Notes: generated by a model not told the origin, from the letters alone. A stretch of DNA of 64,000 bases from Dorea phocaeensis (GCF_900240315.1 NZ_OEPZ01000005.1:1-64000), one strand, 5' to 3'. Shown: positions 41,621 through 50,480, counted from the stretch's first letter. Translations and numbers: made by a program.

Positions 41621-43996
41621 TTATTTGAATTCTACGATGGTTACACCGGCATCGCCTTCTCCAAATGCGCCAAGCCGGAAAGATTTCACATGCTTTTGGC
41701 GGCGTAGGTAGGTGTGGATTCCTGAGCGCAGAGCGCCGGTGCCTTTTCCGTGAACGACGCGGACACTGCTTAAATGTGCCAGGTAAGCGTCATCCAGATA
41801 TTTGTCAAGCTCTGCAATGGCTTCGTCCACTGTTTTGCCAAGCAGGTTGATCTCCGGGCTTACGGAGAAGGATTTGCCCATGCGCATTTTGCCTTTGCTG
41901 GTGCGTTTCATCTGTTTGGCGCTGTAAGACGGCGCTTCTTCGATGATCTCCAGGTCGGAAATATGAACCTGAGAACGTAAGATTCCCATTTGTACGGTAA
42001 CATTTCCGCGGGAGTCGGGAAGGGAAGTGACCGTTCCCGTCAAATTCATGCTGAGAACTTTTACAGATTCTCCCAATTTGAAATCACCGGGCTTATGCTG
42101 GCGGTGTGGTTTGGTATCGCCAAGTTGGCTTTTGGAGGCTGTGGCTGCCATTTTCTGGCGCAGTTTCTCTCGTTCCTTTTCCATTTCGGCTGCGGAAATA
42201 TTAGCCTTTCCGAACTTGTGGAAATTGCGCATGGTTTCGTCGGCTGTTTCTTTTGCATCGGCTAAAATGGCATGTGCTTTTTCATTTGCCTCTTTTAGAA
42301 TCCGTTCTTTCTGAGCTTCTAGTTTTTCTTGTTTCTGGCGGGCTTCTGCTTTCAGCCGCTCCAGTTCCCGCTTATAAGAAGCGATTTCTTCCTGTTCCTT
42401 CTGGATGGTTCGCTTGCTGGTTTCCAGATCTGTCAAGAGATCTTCAAAGGATTCATCCTGCTCGGTCAGGTGTGTTTTGGCGTCTTCAATAATATAATCT
42501 GGAAGTCCTAATTTACCTGCAATTGCAAATGCATTACTCTTTCCAGGGATTCCGATCAACAGATGGTAGGTTGGAGCCAGTGTTTCCAAATCGAACTCGC
42601 AGCAGGCATTTTCTACACCCGGTGTAGACAGTGCGTAAACTTTTAATTCACTGTAGTGGGTGGTTGCCATCGTCCGGATGCCCTTTTGATGAAGGTGGCT
42701 TAAGATAGCGATGGCAAGAGCTGCGCCTTCGGTTGGATCGGTTCCGGCGCCCAGTTCGTCAAAGAGAACCAAAGAGCGCTCATCTACGTGCTTTAAGAAA
42801 GAAACGATATTCGTCATATGCGAAGAAAAGGTACTAAGACTTTGCTCAATACTTTGTTCGTCTCCGATATCGGCATATACATTTTCAAATACGGCAAGTT
42901 CAGAGCGATCCAATGCCGGAATGTGAAGCCCGGCCTGTCCCATCAGTGTAAAGAGTCCCACTGTTTTCAGGGAGACCGTCTTTCCGCCTGTGTTCGGTCC
43001 GGTTACGATGAGAAGGTCAAACGTGTCGCCCAGTGTCAGTGTAATCGGTACGACCTTACGCTTATCAAGAAGCGGATGGCGCCCTTCTCGTATATGGATT
43101 CGTCCCTCTGTATTAAGGATCGGTTTGGATGCATTCATGTTAAGAGCCAGAGAGCCCCGGGCAAAAATGAAGTCCAGATCGGTCATAATCTGGTAGTCGG
43201 TGCGAATGGCATCAACGTAATCCGCAGTGTCGGCGCTTAATCTGGCAAGGATGATTTGAATTTCTTCCTGTTCTTTTGCATAAAGTTCCTTTAAATCGTT
43301 ATTTAGTTTTACGACAGCCATTGGTTCAATAAATAAAGTAGAACCAGTGGCGGACTGGTCGTGAATCAGTCCGGACACCTGGCTTCTGTATTCCGCTTTG
43401 ACAGGAATACAGTACCGATCGCCGCGCATGGTGATAATCGGATCCTGCAGATAGGTACGTAAAGCTCCATTCACCAGGGAGGATAAGGTACTGTGAACCT
43501 TGTCGTTAATCTGATTCATAGAACGTCGGATCTGTTTTAGGGTGCTGCTGGCATCGTCGCTGATCTCATCTTCTTCCAGGATGCATCGGCGGATTTCTGT
43601 GGTTAGCAAGGTCAGAGGTTCCAACTGATCAAATAATGGATCCAGACAATCAGAAGAATCATCATTATTCTCATGGCGTCCATAAGCTTTGGCACGCCCT
43701 GCGGTCTCTAAGAGTTTGCAGATGCGAAGAAGTTCGCCGCTTCCAAGAGCGGCGCCGATCTCCAGTCGTTTTAAGGATTCACCTACCGGATTCGATCCGC
43801 CGAAAGAAGGGCGTCCCTTTTTGACGATTCTGGTAAATGCAGCTGCTGTTTCCTCCTGCATGAGCGTGATCTCTGCAAGGTTGGTCTTGGGTTTTAATCT
43901 TCGACAGCGTTCTTTTCCGCTGAAGGAAGACGCCTGTTCTGTCAGTAAATCAATGATTTTGTTATATTCTAATTTCAGTAATGTTTTCTTATTCAT
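41621..43996 (-). CDS. mutS2: MutS2 ATPase / Smr endonuclease
   Basis: 791 residues, full length for MutS2. The core clamp region precedes the MutS-type ATPase (VTGPNTGGKTVSLKTVGL, then LVLFDELGAGTDPTEGAAL and MATTHYSELK), a long coiled coil (about 520-620; many Glu/Lys), a KOW-like segment, and a C-terminal Smr nuclease domain (INLLGKTVDEAIAELDKYLD, VRVVHGKGTGALRSGIH). MutS2 suppresses homologous recombination and in Bacillus splits collided ribosomes. It lies just downstream of a small gap from the HtrA-like gene, divergently. Confidence 0.95.
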   Translation of the reverse strand: MNKKTLLKLEYNKIIDLLTEQASSFSGKERCRRLKPKTNLAEITLMQEETAAAFTRIVKKGRPSFGGSNPVGESLKRLEIGAALGSGELLRICKLLETAGRAKAYGRHENNDDSSDCLDPLFDQLEPLTLLTTEIRRCILEEDEISDDASSTLKQIRRSMNQINDKVHSTLSSLVNGALRTYLQDPIITMRGDRYCIPVKAEYRSQVSGLIHDQSATGSTLFIEPMAVVKLNNDLKELYAKEQEEIQIILARLSADTADYVDAIRTDYQIMTDLDFIFARGSLALNMNASKPILNTEGRIHIREGRHPLLDKRKVVPITLTLGDTFDLLIVTGPNTGGKTVSLKTVGLFTLMGQAGLHIPALDRSELAVFENVYADIGDEQSIEQSLSTFSSHMTNIVSFLKHVDERSLVLFDELGAGTDPTEGAALAIAILSHLHQKGIRTMATTHYSELKVYALSTPGVENACCEFDLETLAPTYHLLIGIPGKSNAFAIAGKLGLPDYIIEDAKTHLTEQDESFEDLLTDLETSKRTIQKEQEEIASYKRELERLKAEARQKQEKLEAQKERILKEANEKAHAILADAKETADETMRNFHKFGKANISAAEMEKEREKLRQKMAATASKSQLGDTKPHRQHKPGDFKLGESVKVLSMNLTGTVTSLPDSRGNVTVQMGILRSQVHISDLEIIEEAPSYSAKQMKRTSKGKMRMGKSFSVSPEINLLGKTVDEAIAELDKYLDDAYLAHLSSVRVVHGKGTGALRSGIHTYLRRQKHVKSFRLGAFGEGDAGVTIVEFK

Positions 43997-44122
43997 ATGT
44001 ATCCCCTTTTCATCTAAGACTTATTCTACCCTATTTGGGGGATAAAGAAAAGGATAAATATTGAACATTTGGTCGCCATACGCTATACTATAAAAAGGAC
44101 TGAAAAGGAGAAGGATGCATCG

Positions 44123-45367
44123 ATGGAAGCGCATAAAGATCCAGAAGAGGAGTATTCATTTTTAAAAGAAACGATTAAAGATGAAGCCTTAAAGACAAAG
44201 CTTAAAAGAGACGTTTTGCGTATGTCCTGGTTGGGATTGATATTTGGTGTCATTGCCAGCTTTAGTTTTAGTGCGTTTCATCCCCTGATGGACAAGCTGT
44301 TTAAAAGCGATCCACAGGAGGTTACCATCCCCGAAGAGAAGGAAGAAGAGGATGGGAAAGAAGAGGAGAAGCCAGAAGAGACAGAGCAGCAGATTTTAGA
44401 TGCGCAGAGTTATCGGCAGATGCAGAAATCATTGACGGAGATTGCCGTGCAGGCCAAAAAGTCGGTGGTGGAGATTACCGGAGCCAAAAGTACAGAGGAC
44501 TGGACGGCTGCGGCAGAGGAAGCGGAACATAGTGCGGCTGGTCTGATTATTGCAGATAACGGGCAGCAATTGTTGATTTTGGGAGAGAAACTCTCAGCAG
44601 AAGAAGCAGGAGAAGTTCAGGTGATATTCGGCGACGGTCAGGCATATCCGGCCAGACTGAAAAAGCAGGACGGAAATCTGGGATTGGGAATTTACGCAGT
44701 TGAGCGTTCGGCTATTGCAGATGCAACCTGGGCGCAGATAGAGACGGCAAAGCTTGGAAGTTCAAAATCTGTGACAGAGGGGGATCCGGTGATTGTCCTT
44801 GGAAATCCGTTTGGATCCGGTACCGCAATGGGATTTGGAACTATAGCTTCGACGCAGAAGTATCAGCGAATGGCAGATGGAAATTATCAGTTCCTGTGCA
44901 CAGATATTGCAGCGGCAGAAAATGGAAGCGGCGTACTGGTGAATCTGGCAGGTGAGGTCGTTGGAATTGTGGCGAAGAGCACGCTGGCAGAGGAAGAACC
45001 GGCTCTGGTGACCGGATATGGAATTACCGAGTTAAAGAAGGTTATTGAGCTTTTGTCCAACGGGCAAAGTGTTCCATATCTTGGCATTTCCGGTGTGGAT
45101 GTGACGGCGCAGGTAGTAGAACAGGGAATTCCTGAAGGGGTCTATGTCAAAGAAGTGGCAGCAGATTCCCCGGCTATGGGAGTGGGAGTTCAGACCGGTG
45201 ATGTGATTACCAGCATTGGCGGTAAGAAGGTGATAACGCTTGCGGCATACCACCAGGAGTTATTCGAGAAAAGAAGCGGAGAAAAGATTAAGCTGAAGGT
45301 CAAACGGCAGGGATCGGGCGGCTATGTAGATGTAGAATTTGACGTGACAGTCGGAAGTAAAGAATAA
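44123..45367 (+). CDS. HtrA/DegP-like membrane protein lacking the catalytic triad
   Basis: The start ATG 44123 has AAGGA seven bases upstream. The 414-residue protein has one membrane helix (about 35-52), an acidic linker, a trypsin-like fold (about 100-310), and a C-terminal PDZ domain (about 318-410; YLGISGVDVTAQ, SPAMGVGVQTGDVITSIGGKKV). Family landmarks remain (VIVLGNPFG, then GFGTIAS). The triad does not: the His position is Gly154 (LLILGEKL), the Asp is Asn185 (DGNLGLGIY), and the GNSGGPL nucleophile motif reads ENGSGVL. It should therefore be a non-proteolytic chaperone or scaffold. Confidence 0.85.
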   Translation: MEAHKDPEEEYSFLKETIKDEALKTKLKRDVLRMSWLGLIFGVIASFSFSAFHPLMDKLFKSDPQEVTIPEEKEEEDGKEEEKPEETEQQILDAQSYRQMQKSLTEIAVQAKKSVVEITGAKSTEDWTAAAEEAEHSAAGLIIADNGQQLLILGEKLSAEEAGEVQVIFGDGQAYPARLKKQDGNLGLGIYAVERSAIADATWAQIETAKLGSSKSVTEGDPVIVLGNPFGSGTAMGFGTIASTQKYQRMADGNYQFLCTDIAAAENGSGVLVNLAGEVVGIVAKSTLAEEEPALVTGYGITELKKVIELLSNGQSVPYLGISGVDVTAQVVEQGIPEGVYVKEVAADSPAMGVGVQTGDVITSIGGKKVITLAAYHQELFEKRSGEKIKLKVKRQGSGGYVDVEFDVTVGSKE

Positions 45368-45419
45368 AAGAAATGCAAAAAGAGATTCAAAAATAGAACA
45401 GATAGAAAGAGGAAGACAG

Positions 45420-46361
45420 ATGAGATATATCAATACGCTCCATGAAGGGGAAACCATCAGGAATGTATACCTGTGTAAGGGGAAACGTTCCGCAGAGACT
45501 AGAAATGGAAAACCATACGATAATCTGATCCTGCAGGATAAGACGGGAACATTGGACGGTAAGGTTTGGGATCCGAACTCCAGTGGAATTGCAGATTATG
45601 ATGAGATGGATTTTATCGAAGTATATGGAGAAGTTACAAGTTACAACAATAATCTTCAGCTGAATATTCGTCAGATCCGTGTTGCGCAGGAAGGAGAATA
45701 TGTGGCTGCGGACTATATGCCGACGACGGAGAAGAGTCAGGATGGAATGTATCAGGAACTGCTGGGCTATATTCGTCAGATTAAAAATGAGTACCTGCGG
45801 AAAGCGGTAGAGTATTATTTTGTAGAAGACGAGGCGTTTGTAAAAAGATTTAAAGCACATTCTGCAGCAAAGACAGTGCATCACGGTTTTGCAGGCGGGC
45901 TTTTGGAGCATACATTAAGCGTGGTTCGCTTCTGCGAATATATGGCGGGGGCATATCCGATTCTGAATCGTGATCTTCTCTATGCGGCAGCGATTTGCCA
46001 CGACATTGGGAAGACGAAGGAGCTTTCTTCTTTCCCGGAGAATGATTATACAGATGATGGACAGCTTCTGGGGCACATTGTAATCGGTGTGGAGATGATT
46101 GGCGATGCAGTTCGGGCGATTCCGGGATTCCCAGAGACATTGGCAAGCGAATTGAAGCACTGTATTATCGCACATCACGGGGAATTAGAATATGGATCTC
46201 CGAAGAAGCCGGCATTGGCAGAGGCACTGGCTCTTAATTTCGCGGATGCGGCAGATGCAAAAATGCAGACATTGACAGAAATTTTCAAAGATAAGAATAC
46301 AACGGAGTGGCTGGGATATAACCGGTTGTTTGAATCCAACTTACGGAAAACTAAATTGTAA
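45420..46361 (+). CDS. yhaM: 3'-5' exoribonuclease YhaM family
   Basis: The 313 residues comprise an N-terminal OB-fold nucleic-acid-binding domain (about 10-95; LQDKTGTLDGKVWDP) and an HD phosphohydrolase domain (about 150-300). The metal motif is CHDIGK (His194, Asp195), and HHGFAGGLLEHTLSV and IIAHHGELEYG are further metal-ligand segments. YhaM trims RNA and ssDNA from the 3' end. It is followed by palindromic repeat copy 4, which begins right at its stop codon. Confidence 0.92.
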   Translation: MRYINTLHEGETIRNVYLCKGKRSAETRNGKPYDNLILQDKTGTLDGKVWDPNSSGIADYDEMDFIEVYGEVTSYNNNLQLNIRQIRVAQEGEYVAADYMPTTEKSQDGMYQELLGYIRQIKNEYLRKAVEYYFVEDEAFVKRFKAHSAAKTVHHGFAGGLLEHTLSVVRFCEYMAGAYPILNRDLLYAAAICHDIGKTKELSSFPENDYTDDGQLLGHIVIGVEMIGDAVRAIPGFPETLASELKHCIIAHHGELEYGSPKKPALAEALALNFADAADAKMQTLTEIFKDKNTTEWLGYNRLFESNLRKTKL

Positions 46362-46423
46362 ATTTGGGACGGAGTTTTTTGAAAAAAACTCCGTCCCAAA
46401 TTGCAATTTACCCTGTCCCAAAT
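46361..46423 (-). repeat. Dispersed palindromic repeat, copy 4 (inverted orientation)
   Basis: A perfect 20-bp arm pair (46361-46380 with 46383-46402), core TTTGGGACGGAG plus T6, is followed by ATTTACCCTGTCCC, the reverse of the lead-in of copies 1 and 2. Relative to those, the whole unit is inverted. It separates yhaM from rlmD. Confidence 0.85.
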
Positions 46424-46442
46424 CGAGAAAGGTAGTATAGAT

Positions 46443-48152
46443 ATGCAGAAGAATGATATTGTGAAGGTAGTAATAGAGGATGTCGGCGTTGGCGGTGAGG
46501 GCATCGGAAAGGTTAACGGATATACGCTTTTTATCAAGGATGCAATCATCGGTGACGTAGTGGAAGCGAAGGTTATGAAGGCGAAAAAGAATTATGGATA
46601 TGCAAGGCTTATGAATATTCTTACGCCGTCAGAATACCGCGTAGAAAAACCGGTGTGCCAAGTGGCAAGAAAGTGCGGTGGCTGTCAGATTCAAGAGATG
46701 AAGTATGATCGTCAGCTGGAATTTAAGAATCAAAAGGTAAGAGGAAATCTTATGCGGATCGGGGAGGTTCCAGAGCAGCTTCTTGATCGGATCATGGAGC
46801 CGATCGTCGGAATGGATGAGACGGAAGGTCTTGGAGGCCCTTATCATTATCGAAATAAAGCTCAGTTTCCAATTGGGATAGATAAGGATGGCAATATTGT
46901 AACTGGCTTTTATGCGGGCAGAACGCATTCCATTATTTCTAATACAAACTGTGCGCTTGGTGTGGAGATTAATGAGCAGATTTTGAAGTTGATTCTAGAT
47001 TTTATGAAGGAATATCATATCAGCGCATATGACGAAGGGAAGCATCAAGGACTTGTGCGTCATGTGCTGATCCGGTATGGATTTACAACAAAAGAAATCA
47101 TGGTCTGCCTTGTGATAAATGGGGGAGGTCTGCCGCATGGTGAAGTGTTGGCAAAGCGTTTGGCCAAGATCGAAGGAATGACCAGTGTTACGTTAAGTAT
47201 CAATAAAGAAAAAACAAATGTGATTATGGGAAATGTGATCAAACCGCTATGGGGGCAGATGTACATTACAGACTATATTGGAAATGTAAAATATCAGATT
47301 TCTCCGTTGTCGTTCTTCCAGGTAAATCCGGTACAGACAGAAAAATTATATAAACTGGCGTTAGAGTATTCGGGATTAAATGACGTTTCTTGTGGTAATC
47401 CAAGTGATAAGGTAGTGTGGGATCTATATTGTGGAATTGGAACGATTTCTCTTTTCCTTGCGCAGAAAGCGGGAAAAGTATATGGTGTGGAAATTGTGCC
47501 GCAGGCGATTGATGATGCCAGAAACAATGCGAAGATAAATGAAATTGAAAATGCAGAGTTTTTCGTTGGGAAGGCAGAAGAGGTGCTGCCTCAGTATTAC
47601 GAAGATTATGCGAAAGAGCATGGCGGCGAGACGGCGCATGCCGATGTGATCGTGGTGGATCCGCCGAGAAAAGGCTGTGAAGAGACACTTCTTCAGACGA
47701 TGGTGGATATGCAGCCGGAGCGGATTGTGTATGTAAGCTGTGACTCCGCGACGCTGGCTAGGGATGTGAAGTTCTTGCGAGGGAATGGGTATGAGCTTGA
47801 GAGAGTCAGGGCGGTAGATCAGTTCCCGCATACGGTGCATGTGGAGACGGTTGTTCAATTATCCCTCAAAAAAGATACACCAAAAATCGAAGTTATCATG
47901 GAGCCGGAGGAAGAAAGTAATTATACACCCAAAGGGAAGGCGTCGTATTCTAATATCAAGAAGTATGTGAAGGATAAATACGGTGTAAATGTACACAGTC
48001 GGTATATTGCAGAAGTAAAACGATTGTGTGGTTTAGAAATGGGTGAAAACTATCGGAAATCAAAGAAAGAAAATCCAGATATAAAATACTGTCCACCACA
48101 GAAAAAGGAATATATAAAAGAAGCACTACGATATTTTGGGGCGCTTGCATAG
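46443..48152 (+). CDS. rlmD: 23S rRNA (uracil-5-)-methyltransferase with element-derived C-terminal tail
   Basis: The start ATG 46443 follows GAAAGGTAG. A 569-residue RumA/RlmCD-type enzyme. It has a TRAM RNA-binding domain (1 to about 60), Fe-S cysteines in KCGGCQIQEM, a SAM site in WDLYCGIGTISLF, and catalytic motifs VDPPRKGC and VYVSCDSATLARD. The catalytic domain ends at HVETVV (about 465-470). Beyond this point, from the 17-bp direct repeat at 47839, the sequence belongs to the integrated element. It encodes a ~100-residue tail with KASYSNIKKYVKDKYG and YIAEVKRLCGL, homologous to the displaced original tail at 56251-56559. The enzyme should stay active. Confidence 0.93.
   Translation: MQKNDIVKVVIEDVGVGGEGIGKVNGYTLFIKDAIIGDVVEAKVMKAKKNYGYARLMNILTPSEYRVEKPVCQVARKCGGCQIQEMKYDRQLEFKNQKVRGNLMRIGEVPEQLLDRIMEPIVGMDETEGLGGPYHYRNKAQFPIGIDKDGNIVTGFYAGRTHSIISNTNCALGVEINEQILKLILDFMKEYHISAYDEGKHQGLVRHVLIRYGFTTKEIMVCLVINGGGLPHGEVLAKRLAKIEGMTSVTLSINKEKTNVIMGNVIKPLWGQMYITDYIGNVKYQISPLSFFQVNPVQTEKLYKLALEYSGLNDVSCGNPSDKVVWDLYCGIGTISLFLAQKAGKVYGVEIVPQAIDDARNNAKINEIENAEFFVGKAEEVLPQYYEDYAKEHGGETAHADVIVVDPPRKGCEETLLQTMVDMQPERIVYVSCDSATLARDVKFLRGNGYELERVRAVDQFPHTVHVETVVQLSLKKDTPKIEVIMEPEEESNYTPKGKASYSNIKKYVKDKYGVNVHSRYIAEVKRLCGLEMGENYRKSKKENPDIKYCPPQKKEYIKEALRYFGALA
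47839..47855 (+). repeat. attL core of the rlmD element
   Basis: 17-bp repeat ATGTGGAGACGGTTGTT encoding (H)VETVV of RlmD. It is identical to 56251-56267 and in the same codon phase. Confidence 0.85.
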
Positions 48153-48163
48153 AGGTGTCAGAT

Positions 48164-48209
48164 AAGGGTTACATCATAGTTTAAAGGATGGTGTAGCCCT
48201 TATTTTTTT
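48164..48209 (+). terminator. Terminator of rlmD (element-supplied)
   Basis: The 14-bp stem AAGGGTTACATCAT (48164-48177) pairs with 48188-48201, followed by seven T residues. Confidence 0.88.
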
Positions 48210-48444
48210 ATTAAATTTCTGCTTACGCAGTAGTGCCACGGAATAGAAAAACTATGCACAAAATCCTTTGAAAAAATCCGCTATTTATGAGGCATTACAG
48301 AGTACTTACGCAAGTTGCTGCAACTTGCTACAAAAATTGCATTTAAAAATCAACTTATTTTCGTGCCCATTTATATTCATAAATGAGGCAAAAACTTCCC
48401 CTGTCTCCCTCCGCTTACGCTACGGTCAGAAAGGGGAAAAGGGC

Positions 48445-48500
48445 ATAAGGGGGACTGGCACAACTTCGTTGTGGTCGGCATAGCCGACAGTCCCCCTTAT
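48445..48500. repeat. Three-way cruciform palindrome at element left end
   Basis: A 12-bp outer stem, ATAAGGGGGACT (48445-48456) with 48489-48500, encloses two tight hairpins (CACAAC/GTTGTG and GTCGGC/GCCGAC). There is no T run, so it is not a standard terminator. Such a structure near the end of an element suggests an origin of transfer or a protein-binding site. The surrounding 48210-48608 has no gene. Confidence 0.6.
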
Positions 48501-48530
48501 ATCGGTCACCTTGTTCCCTCCAATGTTTTT

Positions 48531-48562
48531 TGATTCTGAATGCTGAAAAGCATTCAGAATCA
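48531..48562. repeat. 14-bp perfect hairpin with GAAA loop
   Basis: TGATTCTGAATGCT (48531-48544) pairs exactly with 48549-48562 around a GAAA tetraloop, 46 bp before the first small gene of the element. No T run follows. Confidence 0.6.
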
Positions 48563-48608
48563 AAGCGCCTGTCGGTGCCGAATGAAAAAGCAGGAGGTGA
48601 AAACATAT

Positions 48609-48821
48609 ATGTATACAGAAGAAACAATAAAAACAGCTATTCAATTTAGTCGTTTATGGGGGATAGCAGAAACACTGGAAGAAATTCCAATTAAAAATGC
48701 AGAAGATATTACGCAAATGTTATTGGAATGGACGCTAGAGTTTGCGAAACAAGGGAAACAAAAACAAGATATTGTAAAATTCTTCCTAGAAAAGAAAGAA
48801 ACCTATCGAAACAAAGAATGA
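48609..48821 (+). CDS. Small element-encoded protein, unknown
   Basis: The start is ATG 48609 behind CAGGAGGTGAAAACAT, a strong ribosome site. The 70 residues are acidic and helical (YTEETIKTAIQFSRLWGIAE, DITQMLLEWTLEFAKQGK) with a Lys/Glu-rich end. It resembles the short uncharacterised proteins common at the left side of clostridial integrative elements. It converges on the HTH gene. Confidence 0.65.
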   Translation: MYTEETIKTAIQFSRLWGIAETLEEIPIKNAEDITQMLLEWTLEFAKQGKQKQDIVKFFLEKKETYRNKE

Positions 48822-48834
48822 TTCTGATAGGCTT

Positions 48835-49044
48835 TTATTCTGCTACGTCAGGAATGTAAGTGAGAATATCTGAAACATTACAATCCAAGATAAAACAAAG
48901 AGTATCGAGTGTTGATGTTGTAATAGGTTTTCCTTGTTTCATGCGGTACAGAGTGTGACTGGATATTCCATGATGGTAAATCAAGTCATATTCTGTTCGT
49001 CCTTGTTTAAACAAAGTATCATAAAAAGGAGCATATGAAATCAT
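48835..49044 (-). CDS. Cro/CI-type HTH regulator
   Basis: The 69-residue single-domain XRE-like protein has the HTH DLIYHHGISSHTLYRMKQGK followed by TTSTLDTLCFILDCNVSDIL, as in the YozG/HTH_26 family. It is likely the element's repressor. It diverges from the membrane-protein gene across a region holding a consensus promoter overlapped by two matching near-palindromes. Confidence 0.85.
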   Translation of the reverse strand: MISYAPFYDTLFKQGRTEYDLIYHHGISSHTLYRMKQGKPITTSTLDTLCFILDCNVSDILTYIPDVAE

Positions 49045-49087
49045 AAAAAAGATCCTTTCTTTAAAAGATACATATAGTTTATTACAT

Positions 49088-49124
49088 TCAACATATTGAC
49101 TATGCTTAATATATTGAGTATAAT
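49088..49124 (+). promoter_or_regulatory. Consensus promoter with two operator-like palindromes
   Basis: TTGACT (49096-49101) and TATAAT (49119-49124) are 17 bp apart. Two near-palindromes, TCAACATATTGA (49088-49099) and TTAATATATTGA (49106-49117), lie 18 bp apart and cover the -35 and the spacer. This is the layout expected for repression by the adjacent HTH protein. Confidence 0.6.
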
Positions 49125-49218
49125 TTCGAATGGGTACTTAATGTTACATTGATATTTTGGTATATAAAAAAGGAAATTCAATGTGGCAAATAGTACAAAC
49201 ATAAACGGGGGAGAAAAA

Positions 49219-50034
49219 ATGAATGAGAATCAAAAACAAAGCGATATAAAGGATAGAAAATTTTTCTGTTGGATTAGAAGTCATCCTGCGGAGATTTCCT
49301 TAATTGCTTCTCTTTTGGCACTAGGCAGAGTTATGGGGATTGCCAATTTATTTACGAAACCTGAGGATTGGAAAAGAATGATAGAATCAGAGGGGTTCTC
49401 TATGGTGCTTTCTTTGCCTGATATTCCGGCACTATTTTTGGCAGGGTTTGCAATTATGCTTGGGTGGAAAACCATGAAGAGGAATCGCGGACTTTCAAAA
49501 AGAGGAAAAGGCGGTTTTCTCATTGGTATTTTGTGCCTGATAATTTCAATTACTCCAATCGGCGATGCAATTACTCTTATGTCGATGTCTTTTCCTGTTT
49601 GGATAAGAGGAGTATATTATGGAATAACTGGACAGGAAGATAAGATGGCTGAAATCGGGCAGGCGATGGACGGGGGAAAAGAAATCATATTGACGGAGAA
49701 GGACTATTCGATAGATGCTCATGTTGATAAAACATTCAATCCGGCATTCGGAACAGAGTGGAAAGTAAAGGGAACGCTCACAAATAAAACTGAAAAGGAG
49801 TGGACATCCGTTGAGATTTTGGTAAGTGCAGTTGATGAGAATGGAGAAACAAAAAAGATACAGTCCTACAATAAAACATTTGCATTAAAAGCGACAATTT
49901 CTTATATACCGCCGGGAGAAACTGTACAATTTGAGACAGAGAAATATCCGGGGATTTTGGAATCAGATTATGAAGGGTTAGTAGATTATCGGATTGATAA
50001 GATTTGGTATTGGGAAGAATTTGAAGATGAGTAA
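49219..50034 (+). CDS. Membrane protein with C-terminal FxLYD-like domain
   Basis: The start is ATG 49219 after GGGGGAG. A 271-residue protein with three membrane helices (about 23-45, 65-85, 98-120) and an extracellular C-terminal beta-sandwich (about 165-255; KVKGTLTNKTEKEWTSVEIL, PPGETVQFE) of the FxLYD type found in Firmicutes lipoproteins and sensors. The function is unknown. A truncated copy of the same domain follows at 50095. Confidence 0.75.
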   Translation: MNENQKQSDIKDRKFFCWIRSHPAEISLIASLLALGRVMGIANLFTKPEDWKRMIESEGFSMVLSLPDIPALFLAGFAIMLGWKTMKRNRGLSKRGKGGFLIGILCLIISITPIGDAITLMSMSFPVWIRGVYYGITGQEDKMAEIGQAMDGGKEIILTEKDYSIDAHVDKTFNPAFGTEWKVKGTLTNKTEKEWTSVEILVSAVDENGETKKIQSYNKTFALKATISYIPPGETVQFETEKYPGILESDYEGLVDYRIDKIWYWEEFEDE

Positions 50035-50094
50035 ATACAGATAATATTTCTTAAAATCAAAATACATATAGGAAAAGTAGAAAATATAAAATGA

Positions 50095-50370
50095 TTAGGA
50101 ACGAGTAGGCGGATAACGGGAACATTGACAAACCATACAGAAGAGGATTGGATGGAAATAGACTTGATTTTTCTGTTGGTAGATTTAGAACAACAGCCAG
50201 TAGAAAACGGTGGTATGGTACCCAAACTTCGAGCAGATATATCAGAGCTTTCTGATGGAGAGACGAAAGAATTTGTTATATCATGGTTTCCGGCAGTTCT
50301 GGAATCAGATTTTGACAAAGTAAAAGGTTATCAAGTAGAGAAATTAGAATATGATGATGGGAAAAAATAA
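50095..50370 (+). pseudogene. FxLYD-domain fragment
   Basis: Open after a TGA at 50092-50094 with no ATG start. It reads GTLTNHTEEDWMEIDLIFLL and ends KVKGYQVEKLEYDDGKK. It is similar to the C-terminal domain of the preceding membrane protein, but the signal/membrane part is missing. A TTG at 50125 could start a short protein, but no good ribosome site is present. It is probably the remnant of a tandem duplicate. Confidence 0.5.
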
Positions 50371-50480
50371 AAAAGTTTTATTTTTTAAAACTTTTTCGGG
50401 AGCACATTTGGATAGGTAGTGAATAAAGGATTACAGGTGATCCTTTAAAATAAATATATATAAAAGGAAGGATGTATAAA

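Noticed and set aside
48153-48608. Group II intron or tRNA in the element's left gene-free stretch
   Set aside because: No domain V-like hairpin, reverse transcriptase or cloverleaf is visible, only palindromes.
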